From Vicinamibacterales bacterium (GTDB lineage: Bacteria; Acidobacteriota; Vicinamibacteria; Vicinamibacterales; Fen-181), in contig DASXVO010000087.1 in the NCBI GenBank assembly GCA_036504215.1, forward strand, positions 1 to 53,040: DNA of 53,040 nt, written 5' to 3'. The notes beneath the pieces are model-generated. The model searched no databases, was not told where the DNA came from, and saw only the letters and a list, made by a program, of their open reading frames with translations. Both the position numbers and the translations under genes were made by a program. Positions within the stretch are counted from its first letter, which is position 1; every line of letters starts with the position of its first letter. Shown here piece after piece: positions 22,916 through 30,540 of this stretch.

Positions 22916-24388
22916 TCACCGAGGCTGCCATGACGGTCCTCCGACCACGCGTTTGAACCTCTCGCCGGCGGGCAGCGTCGCGTTGCCCTGGAGATTGTTG
23001 ATCAGGCCCACCAGTTGCGGAGAAACGGTTGATGGGTACTCGCGGTTCAGCGCGTCGAGCGTGGCTGGACGAGCGACCGAGACGAGGTTCAGGCGCCGCG
23101 GCTGCACGTTCAGGACGTTCTGGTCCGTCTCCCGCGCGAAGCTGCCGATGGCCTGTGCGAACGCCTCCTGGTAGCTCGACCACCGCTGGCTGGAGGTGTA
23201 GCCGAGGATCTGGAACACCTGCTCCCGGTACTCCACCCAGGCCGCGAGGCCGCGCAGCGTGGTTGTGTCGCTCTGCGCCTCGAACGTGGTCGACACCGAG
23301 GGGAGTCCGCCAATCTCGCGCCGCCACTCGCTGCCCGCCTGGATACCTTCCTGCGAGAAGAACTTCTGCGCCGCCTGTCGCGCGCTCGACCCCGCGGCGA
23401 GTCGCAGCACGACGAGCGCGTCCTCGTTCGGGCTCACGGCGCCAACCGCCTGCTTCTCGTTGCTGCCCTTCCATCCGTTCGGGAACTGGATGCGGAAGGC
23501 CATCTCGGGATGGCGGAACAGGTTGCCCTGGAAGAAGCCCTCGCGTGGATTCTCGCCGAACACGATACCGTCCACCCGGCGCAGGTACGCGGGACGGTTG
23601 ACGGCGAGACCCGAAGGGTCGCGGTTCAGCGACGCGACCGAGCGAGCCGCCCAGGCTTCGCGATTCTCGGGATTGGGGTGACTGGACAGCCACTGCGGCA
23701 TCCGCCCCTGGCTCTCAGCCTGCTGGCTGACGCCCTCCAGCATCCGGAAGACGTCAACCATCTTCCGAGGGTCGTAACCGTCGTTCAACATGTAGCGGAA
23801 GCCGAGGCTATCCGCCTCGGATTCGTCCGCCCGACTGAACTTGAGGAACAGCAGGCCAAGGCCCGTCTGCGCGAGGCCGCCGAACTGCGCGACCTTCGGC
23901 GACACGATCATGCCCGCGACCAGCCCCACTTGCGCCAGCTGTTGCTGGCTCATCTGGCTGACTGAATGGCGCGCGGTGACGTGGCCGATCTCGTGGCCAA
24001 GGATGGCGGCAAGTTCCGCCTCGGAGTTGAGGTGCGTGAGGATGCCGCGCGTGACGTAGACGAAGCCGCCGGGAATCGCGAACGCGTTGACCGCGGCGTC
24101 GTCCACGACCCGAAACGTCCAGGGCAGGCTCGGCCGCTCGGTGCGCGAGGCGATCGAGGTACCGAGGGTCTGGACGTAGTGCTGCAGCCGGTCGTCCGGG
24201 TAGAGCCCGTAGCTGGCCGCAACCGCCTTGTCGGCTTCGCGGCCCATCGCGATTTCCTGCGATTCACTGATCATGGCCAGCTGCTTCTTCCCGGTCACCG
24301 GATTCGTGGCGCACGACAGCGCCAGACCGGCCAGGGCAGCGGTCATCACGCCTCGTCGGATCCCAAGTCCCACTCGAGCCATGATCAA
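22916..24388 (-). CDS. M48-family metalloprotease, lipoprotein, BepA-like
   Basis: This 490-residue protein begins with a lipoprotein signal: a hydrophobic stretch to about residue 25, then C26 in ALSCATNPVTG. It carries the zinc motif HEIGH (132-136) and the third ligand in a DESEADSLGFRYM block (about 182-194), typical of peptidase family M48. NAFAIPGGFVYVTRGIL precedes the motif. The C-terminal region (about 300-490) resembles the extra domain seen in acidobacterial M48 proteins, with no TPR repeats obvious. It probably acts in the periplasm in outer membrane protein quality control. It is encoded 46 bp downstream of the broken zinc metallopeptidase fragment, on the same strand. Confidence 0.9.
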   Translation of the reverse strand: MIMARVGLGIRRGVMTAALAGLALSCATNPVTGKKQLAMISESQEIAMGREADKAVAASYGLYPDDRLQHYVQTLGTSIASRTERPSLPWTFRVVDDAAVNAFAIPGGFVYVTRGILTHLNSEAELAAILGHEIGHVTARHSVSQMSQQQLAQVGLVAGMIVSPKVAQFGGLAQTGLGLLFLKFSRADESEADSLGFRYMLNDGYDPRKMVDVFRMLEGVSQQAESQGRMPQWLSSHPNPENREAWAARSVASLNRDPSGLAVNRPAYLRRVDGIVFGENPREGFFQGNLFRHPEMAFRIQFPNGWKGSNEKQAVGAVSPNEDALVVLRLAAGSSARQAAQKFFSQEGIQAGSEWRREIGGLPSVSTTFEAQSDTTTLRGLAAWVEYREQVFQILGYTSSQRWSSYQEAFAQAIGSFARETDQNVLNVQPRRLNLVSVARPATLDALNREYPSTVSPQLVGLINNLQGNATLPAGERFKRVVGGPSWQPR

Positions 24389-24434
24389 GCCTCCAGTGTG
24401 CTTTCGTCGTGGAACGAACGGAGGCGGCGGCCGG

Positions 24435-24797
24435 CTACTGTCCGCCGCCCAGCGTGTTGCAGGCCTGCAAGCTCCCCGAGGTCAAGCCCCGGTTGAACCA
24501 CGTCACCCGCTGTTCGGAACTGCCGTGTGTGAAGCGTTCCGGGAACACGCGGCCCGTGGCCATCCGCTGGATACGGTCGTCGCCGATGGCCGCCGCGGCC
24601 CGTAGTCGCGCCTCCGCATCGCCGCCGTCCAGTTCCACTTCTCCCCGCTGGGCGCGACCGGGCTGCGACGCGGCGTGCCCCCAGACGCCCGCGAAGCAAT
24701 CCGCCTGCAGCTCGAGCGCCACCGAGAGTGCGTTGGCCTGGGACGAGCGCGCCTGTTGCGCCGCCCGCACGCGCCGGTCGATGCCGAGCAGCATCTG
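24435..24797 (-). pseudogene. C-terminal half of a YpfJ-type zinc metallopeptidase
   Basis: On the minus strand, codons from 24797 to the stop at 24435 read [58 protein letters not shown] and RFTHGSSEQRVTWFNRGL. This matches the C-terminal half of neutral zinc metallopeptidases of the YpfJ type, including the [12 protein letters not shown] block. The codons before QMLLGI do not fit the family. The missing preceding part, ending at HELGHHV, lies on the opposite strand immediately next to this point (24801-24959). The gene is therefore broken. Confidence 0.75.
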
Positions 24798-24800
24798 CCC

Positions 24801-24959
24801 TGTGGCACGGTGGAGTCGGCGACGGGGCCGTTCTATTGCCCCGCCGATCACTTCGTCTACCTGTACCTCGGTTTCTTCGACGAATTGCGGCAGCGGTTCG
24901 GAGCGCCGGGCGAATTCGCCCAGGCCTACGTGGTGGCGCACGAACTGGGGCACCACGTG
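24801..24959 (+). pseudogene. Inverted middle segment of the same zinc metallopeptidase
   Basis: On the plus strand, codons from 24801 read [40 protein letters not shown] and [13 protein letters not shown], the middle part of a YpfJ-type metallopeptidase with the zinc motif HELGH. In the intact family this block is followed directly by a 'QNLLGI' segment, which is exactly where the minus-strand half starts at 24797. The two pieces are complementary and not overlapping, so an inversion of about 160 bp within the gene is the simplest explanation. The N-terminal third was not found on either strand nearby. Confidence 0.7.
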
Positions 24960-25111
24960 CCGACATCCCCTTGTCCTGTCTTCCTGCACTGGCAATTCGG
25001 TACCAGAGGAGACCGCACGCGTCGCCGTCTGCGGCTCTCTGTGACTCACCGATTCAGTGCAGTGTTGTGGCGCGTGCAGAACGATGTCCTCGGAGACTCG
25101 CGAACCGTAGA

Positions 25112-25634
25112 TCAACTCAATCGCGTGCACTGAAATGCCCTCCCTGTTCCAAGACTTTGTGGCGCAACCACGATCGACAGGCTCGTGCGGGGAACGCCAA
25201 ACGTCGGCGCGCCCGCGATCCCGCAGATTCTACCTGAAGGATACCGGCCAGGCAGGACAGGTGAGGTCAAGCTGACCCTGCCGCCTTCGTAGAGTTCAGC
25301 GACTGCTCGCGGCAGCGGGTGGTGAAGCGGGCGCGATCCTAGTTCCGCCGCGTTTCGCTCAGCGACGTCACTCGTGCGAACGGGAAGTTGGCCAGCGACC
25401 GTGTCGCCATTCGTCCACGCGGCTGGCAGGCCCGGATGCGCAGGGAGAAGTCGAGGAACAGCTGGGTCCTGCCCAGCGGCGACCTTCGCCCAATAGCCGC
25501 GCGGTGGACACGGGATCGCCAACGCGTCACATACGCGCTTCAGGTAGTTGGACGACACCTCAGTACTTCCGGGCTACCGTCGTCATCGGCTCGGCCCAGA
25601 TTTCCTGATAAAGGTCATTGCGGGAAACGGCCAT
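25112..25634 (-). pseudogene. Frame-shifted gene with a helix-turn-helix-like N-terminus
   Basis: From ATG 25634 on the minus strand the frame gives MAVSRNDLYQEIWAEPMTTV and ARKY, then a TGA at 25560-25562. One base further the frame continues VSSNYLKRVCDALAIPCPPR and GYWAKVAAGQDPAV. Together these form the common 'L...VW..PM..LA..YGVS...L.K.C..L.IP.P.RGYWAKL.AGK' module, a DNA-binding-like N-terminal domain of uncharacterised regulators. So a one-base frameshift near 25559 splits it. The rest, down to 25112, shows no further recognised domain. A sequencing error cannot be excluded for a single base. Confidence 0.55.
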
Positions 25635-25693
25635 GCGCGGATCGTCGCTCGCCTTGAAGGGTGCGAGACACGCGCCTCGAGTTGTGCTATTCT

Positions 25694-25714
25694 GTATTTG
25701 CGAATCGCGAATAC
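25694..25714. promoter_or_regulatory. 21-bp near-palindrome, likely operator of the wHTH gene
   Basis: GTATTTGCGA (25694-25703) and TCGCGAATAC (25705-25714) are inverted copies with one mismatch around a single central base. It ends three bases before the ATG of the winged-helix gene, in a locally AT-richer stretch. The most likely role is an autoregulatory operator bound by that gene product. Confidence 0.55.
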
Positions 25715-25717
25715 TGA

Positions 25718-26281
25718 ATGTCACAACCCACTCTTCGTCCGCAAGATGTCCTGGTTCTCGCGAAATTGCTGAGTTACCGCGGGCCTCGCCCGCCGATGGC
25801 CCAGATGGGCATCGACCTGTCGATCAGCTCCTCCGAAGTTCATGCCGCTCTGAAGCGCCTCGTGCTGTCGCGTCTCGTGTCGAGTGGTGACACCGGCAAC
25901 CGACCGCTGCTCGAGCCCGTCCAGGAGTTCCTCGTCCATGGCCTGAGATACGCGTTTCCCGCGAAGCGAGGAGAGGTGACGCGCGGCGTGGCCACCTCAT
26001 ATGCCGCACCGCCGCTGAACAAACAGATCCAGTCCGGCTCCGACCTGCCGCCCGTCTGGCCGTTTCCCGAAGGACAGCATCGAGGCGTCACGCTCGAACC
26101 ACTGTACCGAACGGTTCCTGCTGCGGCGCTCCGCGATCCGTTCCTGTACGAGCTGTTGTCTCTCATCGATGCGCTTCGAGACGGTCGCGCTCGGGAACGA
26201 ACGCTCGCTGAACGCGAACTGGTCCACCGGCTTCGAGACCATGAACAACCCGAACCTGAGTCTGCTCGAAGCCGCGGTTAG
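25718..26281 (+). CDS. Winged-helix regulator-like protein paired with a nucleotidyltransferase
   Basis: This 187-residue protein begins with a winged-helix domain (QDVLVLAKLLSYRGPRPPMA, SSSEVHAALKRLVLSRLV, about residues 9-55) and continues with a region of low complexity (SYAAPPLNKQIQ, PPVWPFPEG) and a C-terminal helical part. Such proteins are often encoded just before AbiEii-like nucleotidyltransferases and act like the antitoxin or repressor. Its ATG follows a 21-bp near-palindrome, suggesting autoregulation. The gene overlaps the nucleotidyltransferase start by 41 bp. No metal or catalytic motif is visible. Assignment as antitoxin is inferred from gene order. Confidence 0.7.
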   Translation: MSQPTLRPQDVLVLAKLLSYRGPRPPMAQMGIDLSISSSEVHAALKRLVLSRLVSSGDTGNRPLLEPVQEFLVHGLRYAFPAKRGEVTRGVATSYAAPPLNKQIQSGSDLPPVWPFPEGQHRGVTLEPLYRTVPAAALRDPFLYELLSLIDALRDGRARERTLAERELVHRLRDHEQPEPESARSRG

Positions 26282-26939
26282 GCTCCTCGAGCCGCTCCTT
26301 GACGACCTGGTGTTCGTCGGCGGCTGTGCAACGGGTCTCCTCATCACCGATCCGGCAGCGGAGGGTGTTCGGCCCACGACCGATGTGGACACCATCGTCG
26401 AGGTCCCGTCGTATGGCGAGTACGTCACCTTGTCAGAACGGTTGCGCGCCTTGAAGCTGCGCGAAGATCACAGCGAGAACGCGCCGACCTGCCGGTGGCG
26501 ACATGGAGACCTGGCGATCGATGTGATGCCGACGGATGAGCGCATTCTCGGCTTCAGCAATCGCTTCTACAAACCTGCGATTGCATCCGCGCAGCGCATT
26601 CAGATCGCCGGCCTGCGGATTCGGCTCATCACGCCGGTCTACTTTCTTGCGACGAAGCTGGATGCCTTCAGAGCTCGCGGCAACGACGACTACAGCGGCA
26701 GCCACGATCTCGAGGACGTGATTGCGGTGATCGACGGCCGTCCCGAGATCGTCGATGACGTTCATACGGCCCCGTTTGACGTCCGCGTCTATGTTGCGTC
26801 TGAAATCCGGCAGTTACTGGCCACGGGGCGCTTCGTCGACGCCCTCCCTGGATTCCTCCTGCCCGATCCTGCCACTCAGCAACGGCTGCCCCTTCTGCTG
26901 GATCGACTGGCGGCCCTTGCCGGGCTGGGTCCTTCATAA
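26241..26939 (+). CDS. Nucleotidyltransferase of AbiEii/MNT type
   Basis: This 232-residue protein starts at ATG 26241. It has the nucleotidyltransferase signature: GG at 27-28 in VFVGGCATGL and the acidic pair D48 and D50 in TTDVDTIVE, with a later acidic residue in DLAIDVMP. LATKLDAFRARG and SHDLEDVIAVIDGR match the helical region of the AbiEii/AbiGii toxin superfamily. Such enzymes transfer nucleotides to tRNA or proteins to stop growth in abortive infection. It overlaps the winged-helix gene and so forms a two-gene toxin-antitoxin-like unit. A diverged copy of its last 120 codons lies at 29526-29887. Confidence 0.78.
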   Translation: MNNPNLSLLEAAVRLLEPLLDDLVFVGGCATGLLITDPAAEGVRPTTDVDTIVEVPSYGEYVTLSERLRALKLREDHSENAPTCRWRHGDLAIDVMPTDERILGFSNRFYKPAIASAQRIQIAGLRIRLITPVYFLATKLDAFRARGNDDYSGSHDLEDVIAVIDGRPEIVDDVHTAPFDVRVYVASEIRQLLATGRFVDALPGFLLPDPATQQRLPLLLDRLAALAGLGPS

Positions 26940-26976
26940 CAGACGAACGCGCGCCCCGCCGTCCGCGTGGGTGATC
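26578..26976 (+). repeat. 399-bp direct repeat, copy 1
   Basis: This segment covers the last 120 or so codons of the nucleotidyltransferase gene plus 37 bp beyond its stop. It aligns without gaps to 29526-29924. The interval between the copies (about 2.5 kb) carries HipBA. Confidence 0.85.
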
Positions 26977-27256
26977 GGGCTCCCGTGACGGGATCGCACA
27001 TCGGTCCCACTTCTTCGCGTTCCCACAAGAACACCCGCACTACTTCTGTTCGCGCTCGTTCGCTCCCAGCTCTTCTCCGAAGCGTAAACGCCCGAGATGG
27101 TCGGCGGACCTCGAGCAGACCATCATCTGCGTAACAGCTTGATGGACTAGAAGTTGCGACGCGCTCCCGAGGTCTCTTGTCAGACTCTTCGACGTAGTTT
27201 ACGCTCAACCTCCAAGCTGGCGACAGCGAGATAGGCTCGGCAATGGCAACATCCTT

Positions 27257-27285
27257 TTTACGTGATATCGTTGGCAGTGTATTAT
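27257..27285 (+). promoter_or_regulatory. Predicted hipBA promoter
   Basis: TTTACG (27257-27262) and TATTAT (27280-27285) have a 17-bp spacing and lie in the AT-rich segment before hipB. A GTGAT half-site overlaps the -35 end (27262-27266), as would suit repression by HipB. Confidence 0.5.
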
Positions 27286-27325
27286 GTATACATGATTCCT
27301 ACATGGAACAAATGGGCTGCCACAA

Positions 27326-27341
27326 TCACGTTTTAGTGATA
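27326..27341. promoter_or_regulatory. Operator-like inverted repeat ATCAC-N6-GTGAT
   Basis: ATCAC (27326-27330) and GTGAT (27337-27341) are perfect inverted half-sites. Further copies of the half-site occur at 27262-27266 (GTGAT) and 27355-27359 (ATCAC). Repeated half-sites between promoter and hipB are typical for HipB autoregulation. Confidence 0.55.
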
Positions 27342-27373
27342 TGCTACAGTGCACATCACGAATAGATAATCCA

Positions 27374-27703
27374 ATGCCTCACAGGACCATCGCTGAGACG
27401 CTACGTCAGAGCCGCCTGCTCCACGCCCTCAAGCAGGCGGAAGTGGCCAACAAACTCGGCATGCGACAAAGCCAGATCTCGACCCTAGAACGCGGACTAG
27501 TCAGCCCGCGCTTGTCGACGGTCGAAGATGTCGCTCGCGTCTTGGACCTAGAGCTGATGCTAGTGCCGCGGCAGCTGGTGCCAGTCGTCAAGGGGCTAGT
27601 TGAGGGGAACAGAGGTAACGTGACAGAAGAACGGGCTCTCTATACGCTGGACGAGGATGACGACCGCCAGCAGACCAAAGACCGTGACTCGGAGACCAGC
27701 TGA
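27374..27703 (+). CDS. hipB: HipB-type antitoxin, XRE family regulator
   Basis: This 109-residue protein has a Cro/C1-type helix-turn-helix: LRQSRLLHALKQAEVANKLG, MRQSQISTLERGLVSPRLST (about residues 9-48). The tail is acidic and polar (DEDDDRQQTKDRD), which suits the flexible C-terminus of HipB. ATG 27374 is preferred over 27341 because the upstream part overlaps the operator half-sites and encodes nothing conserved. It precedes hipA with 17 bp between its stop and the hipA ATG. HipB should bind HipA and repress the operon through the ATCAC/GTGAT half-sites. Confidence 0.85.
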   Translation: MPHRTIAETLRQSRLLHALKQAEVANKLGMRQSQISTLERGLVSPRLSTVEDVARVLDLELMLVPRQLVPVVKGLVEGNRGNVTEERALYTLDEDDDRQQTKDRDSETS

Positions 27704-27720
27704 ACGAGTTGAGGATTGCT

Positions 27721-28965
27721 ATGACGGCTGTCGCACGCGAACCTCGCCGTCAGATCTCCACACCTGTGGGCACCCTCGAAGTGCGTCTTGGGCAAACCAC
27801 GGTTGGCACACTTGCCCGCCTGCAGAATGACGCTACGCTGTTTGTCTTCGACCCTGAATACGTCGAAGACAACAATCGCCCGACCCTGAGTCTCGGCTAC
27901 AAAGGTCGCGACGGCAACCTTGTACAAAATGTGCGTCCGACGCGCACGAAGCTGCCCACGTTCTTCTCCAATCTCCTTCCCGAAGGACATCTACGCCAAT
28001 ATCTCGCGGCTCGCGGCGCAGTCCACCCAGACCGAGAGTTCTTCTTGCTCTGGCTCGTCGGCGCCGATCTCCCCGGAGCGGTCGTCGCAGCAGCAAGTGA
28101 CGGTGCCTTGCCCCCTCGAGCTGAGGGTGAAGAGCCGACGCATGCCGAGGAAGAACGGCCACTTCGATTCTCGCTGGCAGGCGTCCAGCTCAAGTTCTCG
28201 GCGGTGATGGAAACCTCCGGAGGACTGACGCTCCCTGTCGGAGGCGTGGGCGGAGATTGGATAGCCAAATTGCCCTCGCCGCGGTACAACTCCGTCCCTG
28301 AGACCGAGTACGCGATGATGACACTTGCCGCCGCAGTCGGCGTCCAAGTGCCAGAAGTCCGCCTTGTGCCAACTGCTGAGATCGGCGATCTGCCGAGCGG
28401 TCTGCCAGAGCGTTTTGGCCAGACGCTTGCCGTTCGCCGCTTCGACCGAACGGAGGGCGGAGAGCGAATCCACATCGAGGACTTCGCGCAGGTGTTCAAC
28501 CGCTATCCGGACGACAAGTACGGCAAGGCGAGCTACAGCAACATCGCCGAAGTACTTTGGGCGGAAACCGGCGAAGTAGGGGCATCCGAGTTCGTGCGCC
28601 GGCTGGTGTTCAACGTACTCATTGGGAACGGAGACGCTCACTTAAAGAACTGGTCTCTCATCTACCCAGATCGCCGCACGCCCGCTCTGGCACCAGCCTA
28701 CGATCTCGTCGGAACCGTCGCGTTCATCCAACACGATCGCCTCGCTCTATCGCTCGGCGGTACGAAGGAGTTCGGCGAAGTAGACATCGATCGGCTTCGG
28801 AGCTTCGCGGAGAAGGCTGGCTTGCCAACTCGCGCTGTGTTGAAGATCGCAAGCGAAACCGCACACGCTGTTCGTGATCTCTGGCCACAACACGAACCTG
28901 TCCGAGCGCTACCAGACAGCATTCGTGAAGCTATCGAAAGCCACATGAAGACAATACGTCTCTGA
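27721..28965 (+). CDS. hipA: HipA-family serine/threonine kinase toxin
   Basis: This 414-residue kinase runs from ATG 27721 (GAGG at 27711-27714); a TTG at 27709 is a weaker alternative. The N-terminal subdomain has TFFSNLLPEGHLRQYL. FSLAGVQLKFS is the glycine-rich phosphate loop, GGDWIAKLPS holds the ATP-binding lysine, RRFDR follows, and FNVLIGNGDAHLKNW is the catalytic loop with D305 and N310. APAYDLV is the metal-binding segment. HipA kinases phosphorylate glutamyl-tRNA synthetase or related targets and induce dormancy. All catalytic residues appear present, so it is probably active and held in check by the upstream HipB. Confidence 0.92.
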   Translation: MTAVAREPRRQISTPVGTLEVRLGQTTVGTLARLQNDATLFVFDPEYVEDNNRPTLSLGYKGRDGNLVQNVRPTRTKLPTFFSNLLPEGHLRQYLAARGAVHPDREFFLLWLVGADLPGAVVAAASDGALPPRAEGEEPTHAEEERPLRFSLAGVQLKFSAVMETSGGLTLPVGGVGGDWIAKLPSPRYNSVPETEYAMMTLAAAVGVQVPEVRLVPTAEIGDLPSGLPERFGQTLAVRRFDRTEGGERIHIEDFAQVFNRYPDDKYGKASYSNIAEVLWAETGEVGASEFVRRLVFNVLIGNGDAHLKNWSLIYPDRRTPALAPAYDLVGTVAFIQHDRLALSLGGTKEFGEVDIDRLRSFAEKAGLPTRAVLKIASETAHAVRDLWPQHEPVRALPDSIREAIESHMKTIRL

Positions 28966-29364
28966 GTGCCCGGTCCACGTGTGGGCGAGCGTAGAACCGC
29001 GCGAATCTGAACTTCCCTCGACCGATCTCACCGAGACGACGCGATCCGTTCTGAAGACCCCGACAGGCGTCGTGGCCCCGCAGGGGCCGCGGCGCCCCGC
29101 CGTGAAACAGTCTTGGCGTGTCGGCGGAGAGCGGGCATGCGTGGACTGCGCGCCGTCAACTACTTCTGCCGGTCTAATTGTCGCCGCGCATGGACGGGAG
29201 CGGCAGGCTGCGGCACGCTGAACCGACCGTGATGAGGTGGGGACCCGGACTGATCCTCCGGGCCCCGGTGCCCCCCCCGGACTCCATGGGCCCAAGGCAG
29301 TCGCCTTCTTTGTGCCACGAATCGGCACCGGCGGCCAGTGGGAGCTGCGGCCGCGTGCGGCTCC
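28966..29364. other. Intergenic region between hipA and the cysteine-cluster fragment
   Basis: No credible gene is present in these 399 bases. A run of eight C residues occurs near 29271-29278. The composition returns to high GC. The sequence before the fragment at 29365 shows no recognised element end. Confidence 0.45.
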
Positions 29365-29523
29365 ATGGACGACGCACTCTGCCTCCGCACCTATCCCCGG
29401 CGCACTCAGCCCTTCACGATCTGTCGCCGCTGCGACCGCGGGCACGTGTACTGCTCGCCGGCCTGCCGCGTCGATGCCCGCACGGCCTCGGCCCGCGCGG
29501 CCCGCCGGCGGCATCAAGCGAGC
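29365..29523 (+). pseudogene. N-terminal fragment of a cysteine-cluster protein of transposon type
   Basis: From ATG 29365 the frame reads MDDALCLRTYPRRTQPFTIC, RRCDRGHVYCSPACRVDART and ASARAARRRHQAS. The spacing C-x2-CDRG-x2-YC-x3-C and the following Arg-rich stretch ending in RRHQ match a small cysteine-cluster protein often encoded beside transposases. At about 29526 it is joined to the second copy of the nucleotidyltransferase end and the frame is lost. The C-terminal part is missing. Function is unknown; a zinc-binding nucleic-acid protein is plausible. Confidence 0.5.
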
Positions 29524-29525
29524 GA

Positions 29526-29887
29526 TGATTGCGACGGCGCAGCGCATACAGATCGCGGACCTCCGGATTCGGATCATCACGTCGGTCTCCTTCCTTGCGA
29601 CGAAACTGGATGCCTTCAGAGGTCGCGGTAACGACGACTACAGCGGCAGCCACGATCTGGAAGACGTGATCGCGGTGATCGACGGCCGTCCCGAGATCGT
29701 CGATGACGTTCATACGGCCCCGTTTGACGTCCGCGTCTATGTTGCGTCCGACATCCGGCAGTTGCTGGCCACGAGTCGCTTTGTCGACGCCCTCCCTGGA
29801 TTCCTCCTGCCCGATCCTGCCACTCAGCAACGGCTGCCCCTTCTGCTGGGCCGCCTGGCGGCCCTTGCCGGGCTGGGTCCTTCATAA
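29526..29887 (+). pseudogene. Duplicated 3' end of the AbiEii/MNT nucleotidyltransferase gene
   Basis: The frame encodes TAQRIQIADLRIRIITSVSF and continues to LALAGLGPS-like AALAGLGPS and a stop at 29887, equivalent to the last 115-120 residues of the gene at 26241-26939. The catalytic N-terminal part with the GG and DxD motifs is absent, so it cannot be a working enzyme. Substitutions relative to copy 1 are scattered and mostly keep the frame, which suggests either some age or purifying selection before truncation. No start codon of its own with a ribosome site is visible. Confidence 0.8.
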
Positions 29888-29924
29888 CAGACAAACGCGC
29901 GTCACGCCGTCCGTGCGGGCGATC
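29526..29924 (+). repeat. 399-bp direct repeat, copy 2
   Basis: This aligns without gaps to 26578-26976, including 37 bp after the stop codon. Homology starts at GATTGC and ends at GATC on both sides. It lies in the same orientation as copy 1 and could allow deletion of the hipBA interval by recombination. Confidence 0.85.
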
Positions 29925-30163
29925 TACTGGAACTTCTCAGGCGTGCTTTAGGGGGAGTGGAGAATATGGAGACGGTGATTCAGGTTTGGACCAGTGTTTT
30001 CGGGCCTGACACGTCGTTTCGCGGCCGAAGCCTGGAGACGGCGCCGGCGGAGAGCACCGTGTCCCGCCGCCCCAATCAGCCCCAAATCCCGGATCGGGTC
30101 CCGAGCCCGCCGCCAGAAACGGCCGGCGGCGGGAACCCGCCGCCGCCGACCGTCTCCACGATA

Positions 30164-30182
30164 TCTCCACAACGGGGGTCGA
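30164..30182. repeat. Insertion-sequence-end-like motif, copy 1
   Basis: TCTCCACAACGGGGGTCGA matches 52720-52738 (TCTCCACGACGGGGGACGA) at 17 of 19 positions, and both are followed by a TTCA-like sequence. Such TGT/TAT-CTCCAC-ACGGGG sequences resemble ends of insertion sequences, but no transposase lies directly beside either copy. Confidence 0.35.
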
Positions 30183-30304
30183 CTTCAGAGGACCGGAGAG
30201 GACGCCGGTGGACGTCGAGACGGGCTGGAAGTCGCTGTTCTAGCAAGCACTTAGACCAGAAGTCGCACGCCATCAATGGGTTGCGAAAAAGGTGCTCCTG
30301 AGAT

Positions 30305-30324
30305 TTCGACTCCCGCCGCCTCCA
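30305..30324 (+). repeat. Putative attachment site core, second copy (attR 1)
   Basis: TTCGACTCCCGCCGCCTCCA is identical to the last 20 bases of ssrA and in the same orientation. The sequence on either side is not tmRNA. This marks the likely right end of an element of about 15.1 kb starting at ssrA. Confidence 0.75.
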
Positions 30325-30518
30325 CCAGTTTCTGACGCCAAACCCGCATGTTCCGCAGAACCCGAACGGGTTTGGCCTGTCCTGCTGCAATCGCTGAACA
30401 AACCCGACCGTCGCGCGATGCCCGCCAGCGAGCTCTGGCGAGGGTCCCAACTCCGCCGGCTCCCACAATGATGCCACGCACTCGGCAGAATGTGCGTTCG
30501 GCCGTCCGGCGTGCGGGC

Positions 30519-30524
30519 TACAAT
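30519..30524 (+). promoter_or_regulatory. Predicted -10 element of hicBA
   Basis: TACAAT at 30519-30524 lies 16 bp before the hicB start codon, with only a weak -35 (TTCGGC, 30497-30502) at 16 bp spacing. The leader would be about ten bases and includes the AGAGGGA ribosome site. Confidence 0.45.
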
Positions 30525-30540
30525 TGTCCAGAGGGAAGCG

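Larger units (their letters stand above)
26940..27373. other. Intergenic region upstream of hipBA
   Basis: This 434-bp region has no gene. From about 27240 it becomes clearly AT-rich compared with its surroundings and contains the hipBA promoter and operator-like repeats described separately. The first 300 bases show only the end of the 399-bp repeat and no structure I can name. Confidence 0.6.
29925..30540. other. Intergenic region with the second att-like repeat and palindromic GC blocks
   Basis: This 616-bp region has no gene. It contains GC-rich inverted repeats of CCGCC/GGCGG type around 30107-30150, an insertion-sequence-end-like motif at 30164-30182, the att-like repeat at 30305-30324 and the hicBA promoter at its right end. 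The 262-codon antisense frame covering part of it is not credible. Confidence 0.6.

Noticed and set aside
30305-30324. Remnant of a second tmRNA or tRNA gene
   Set aside because: Only the terminal 20 bases match; no acceptor 5' strand, D-arm or anticodon arm is found upstream, so an attachment-site copy is the better explanation.
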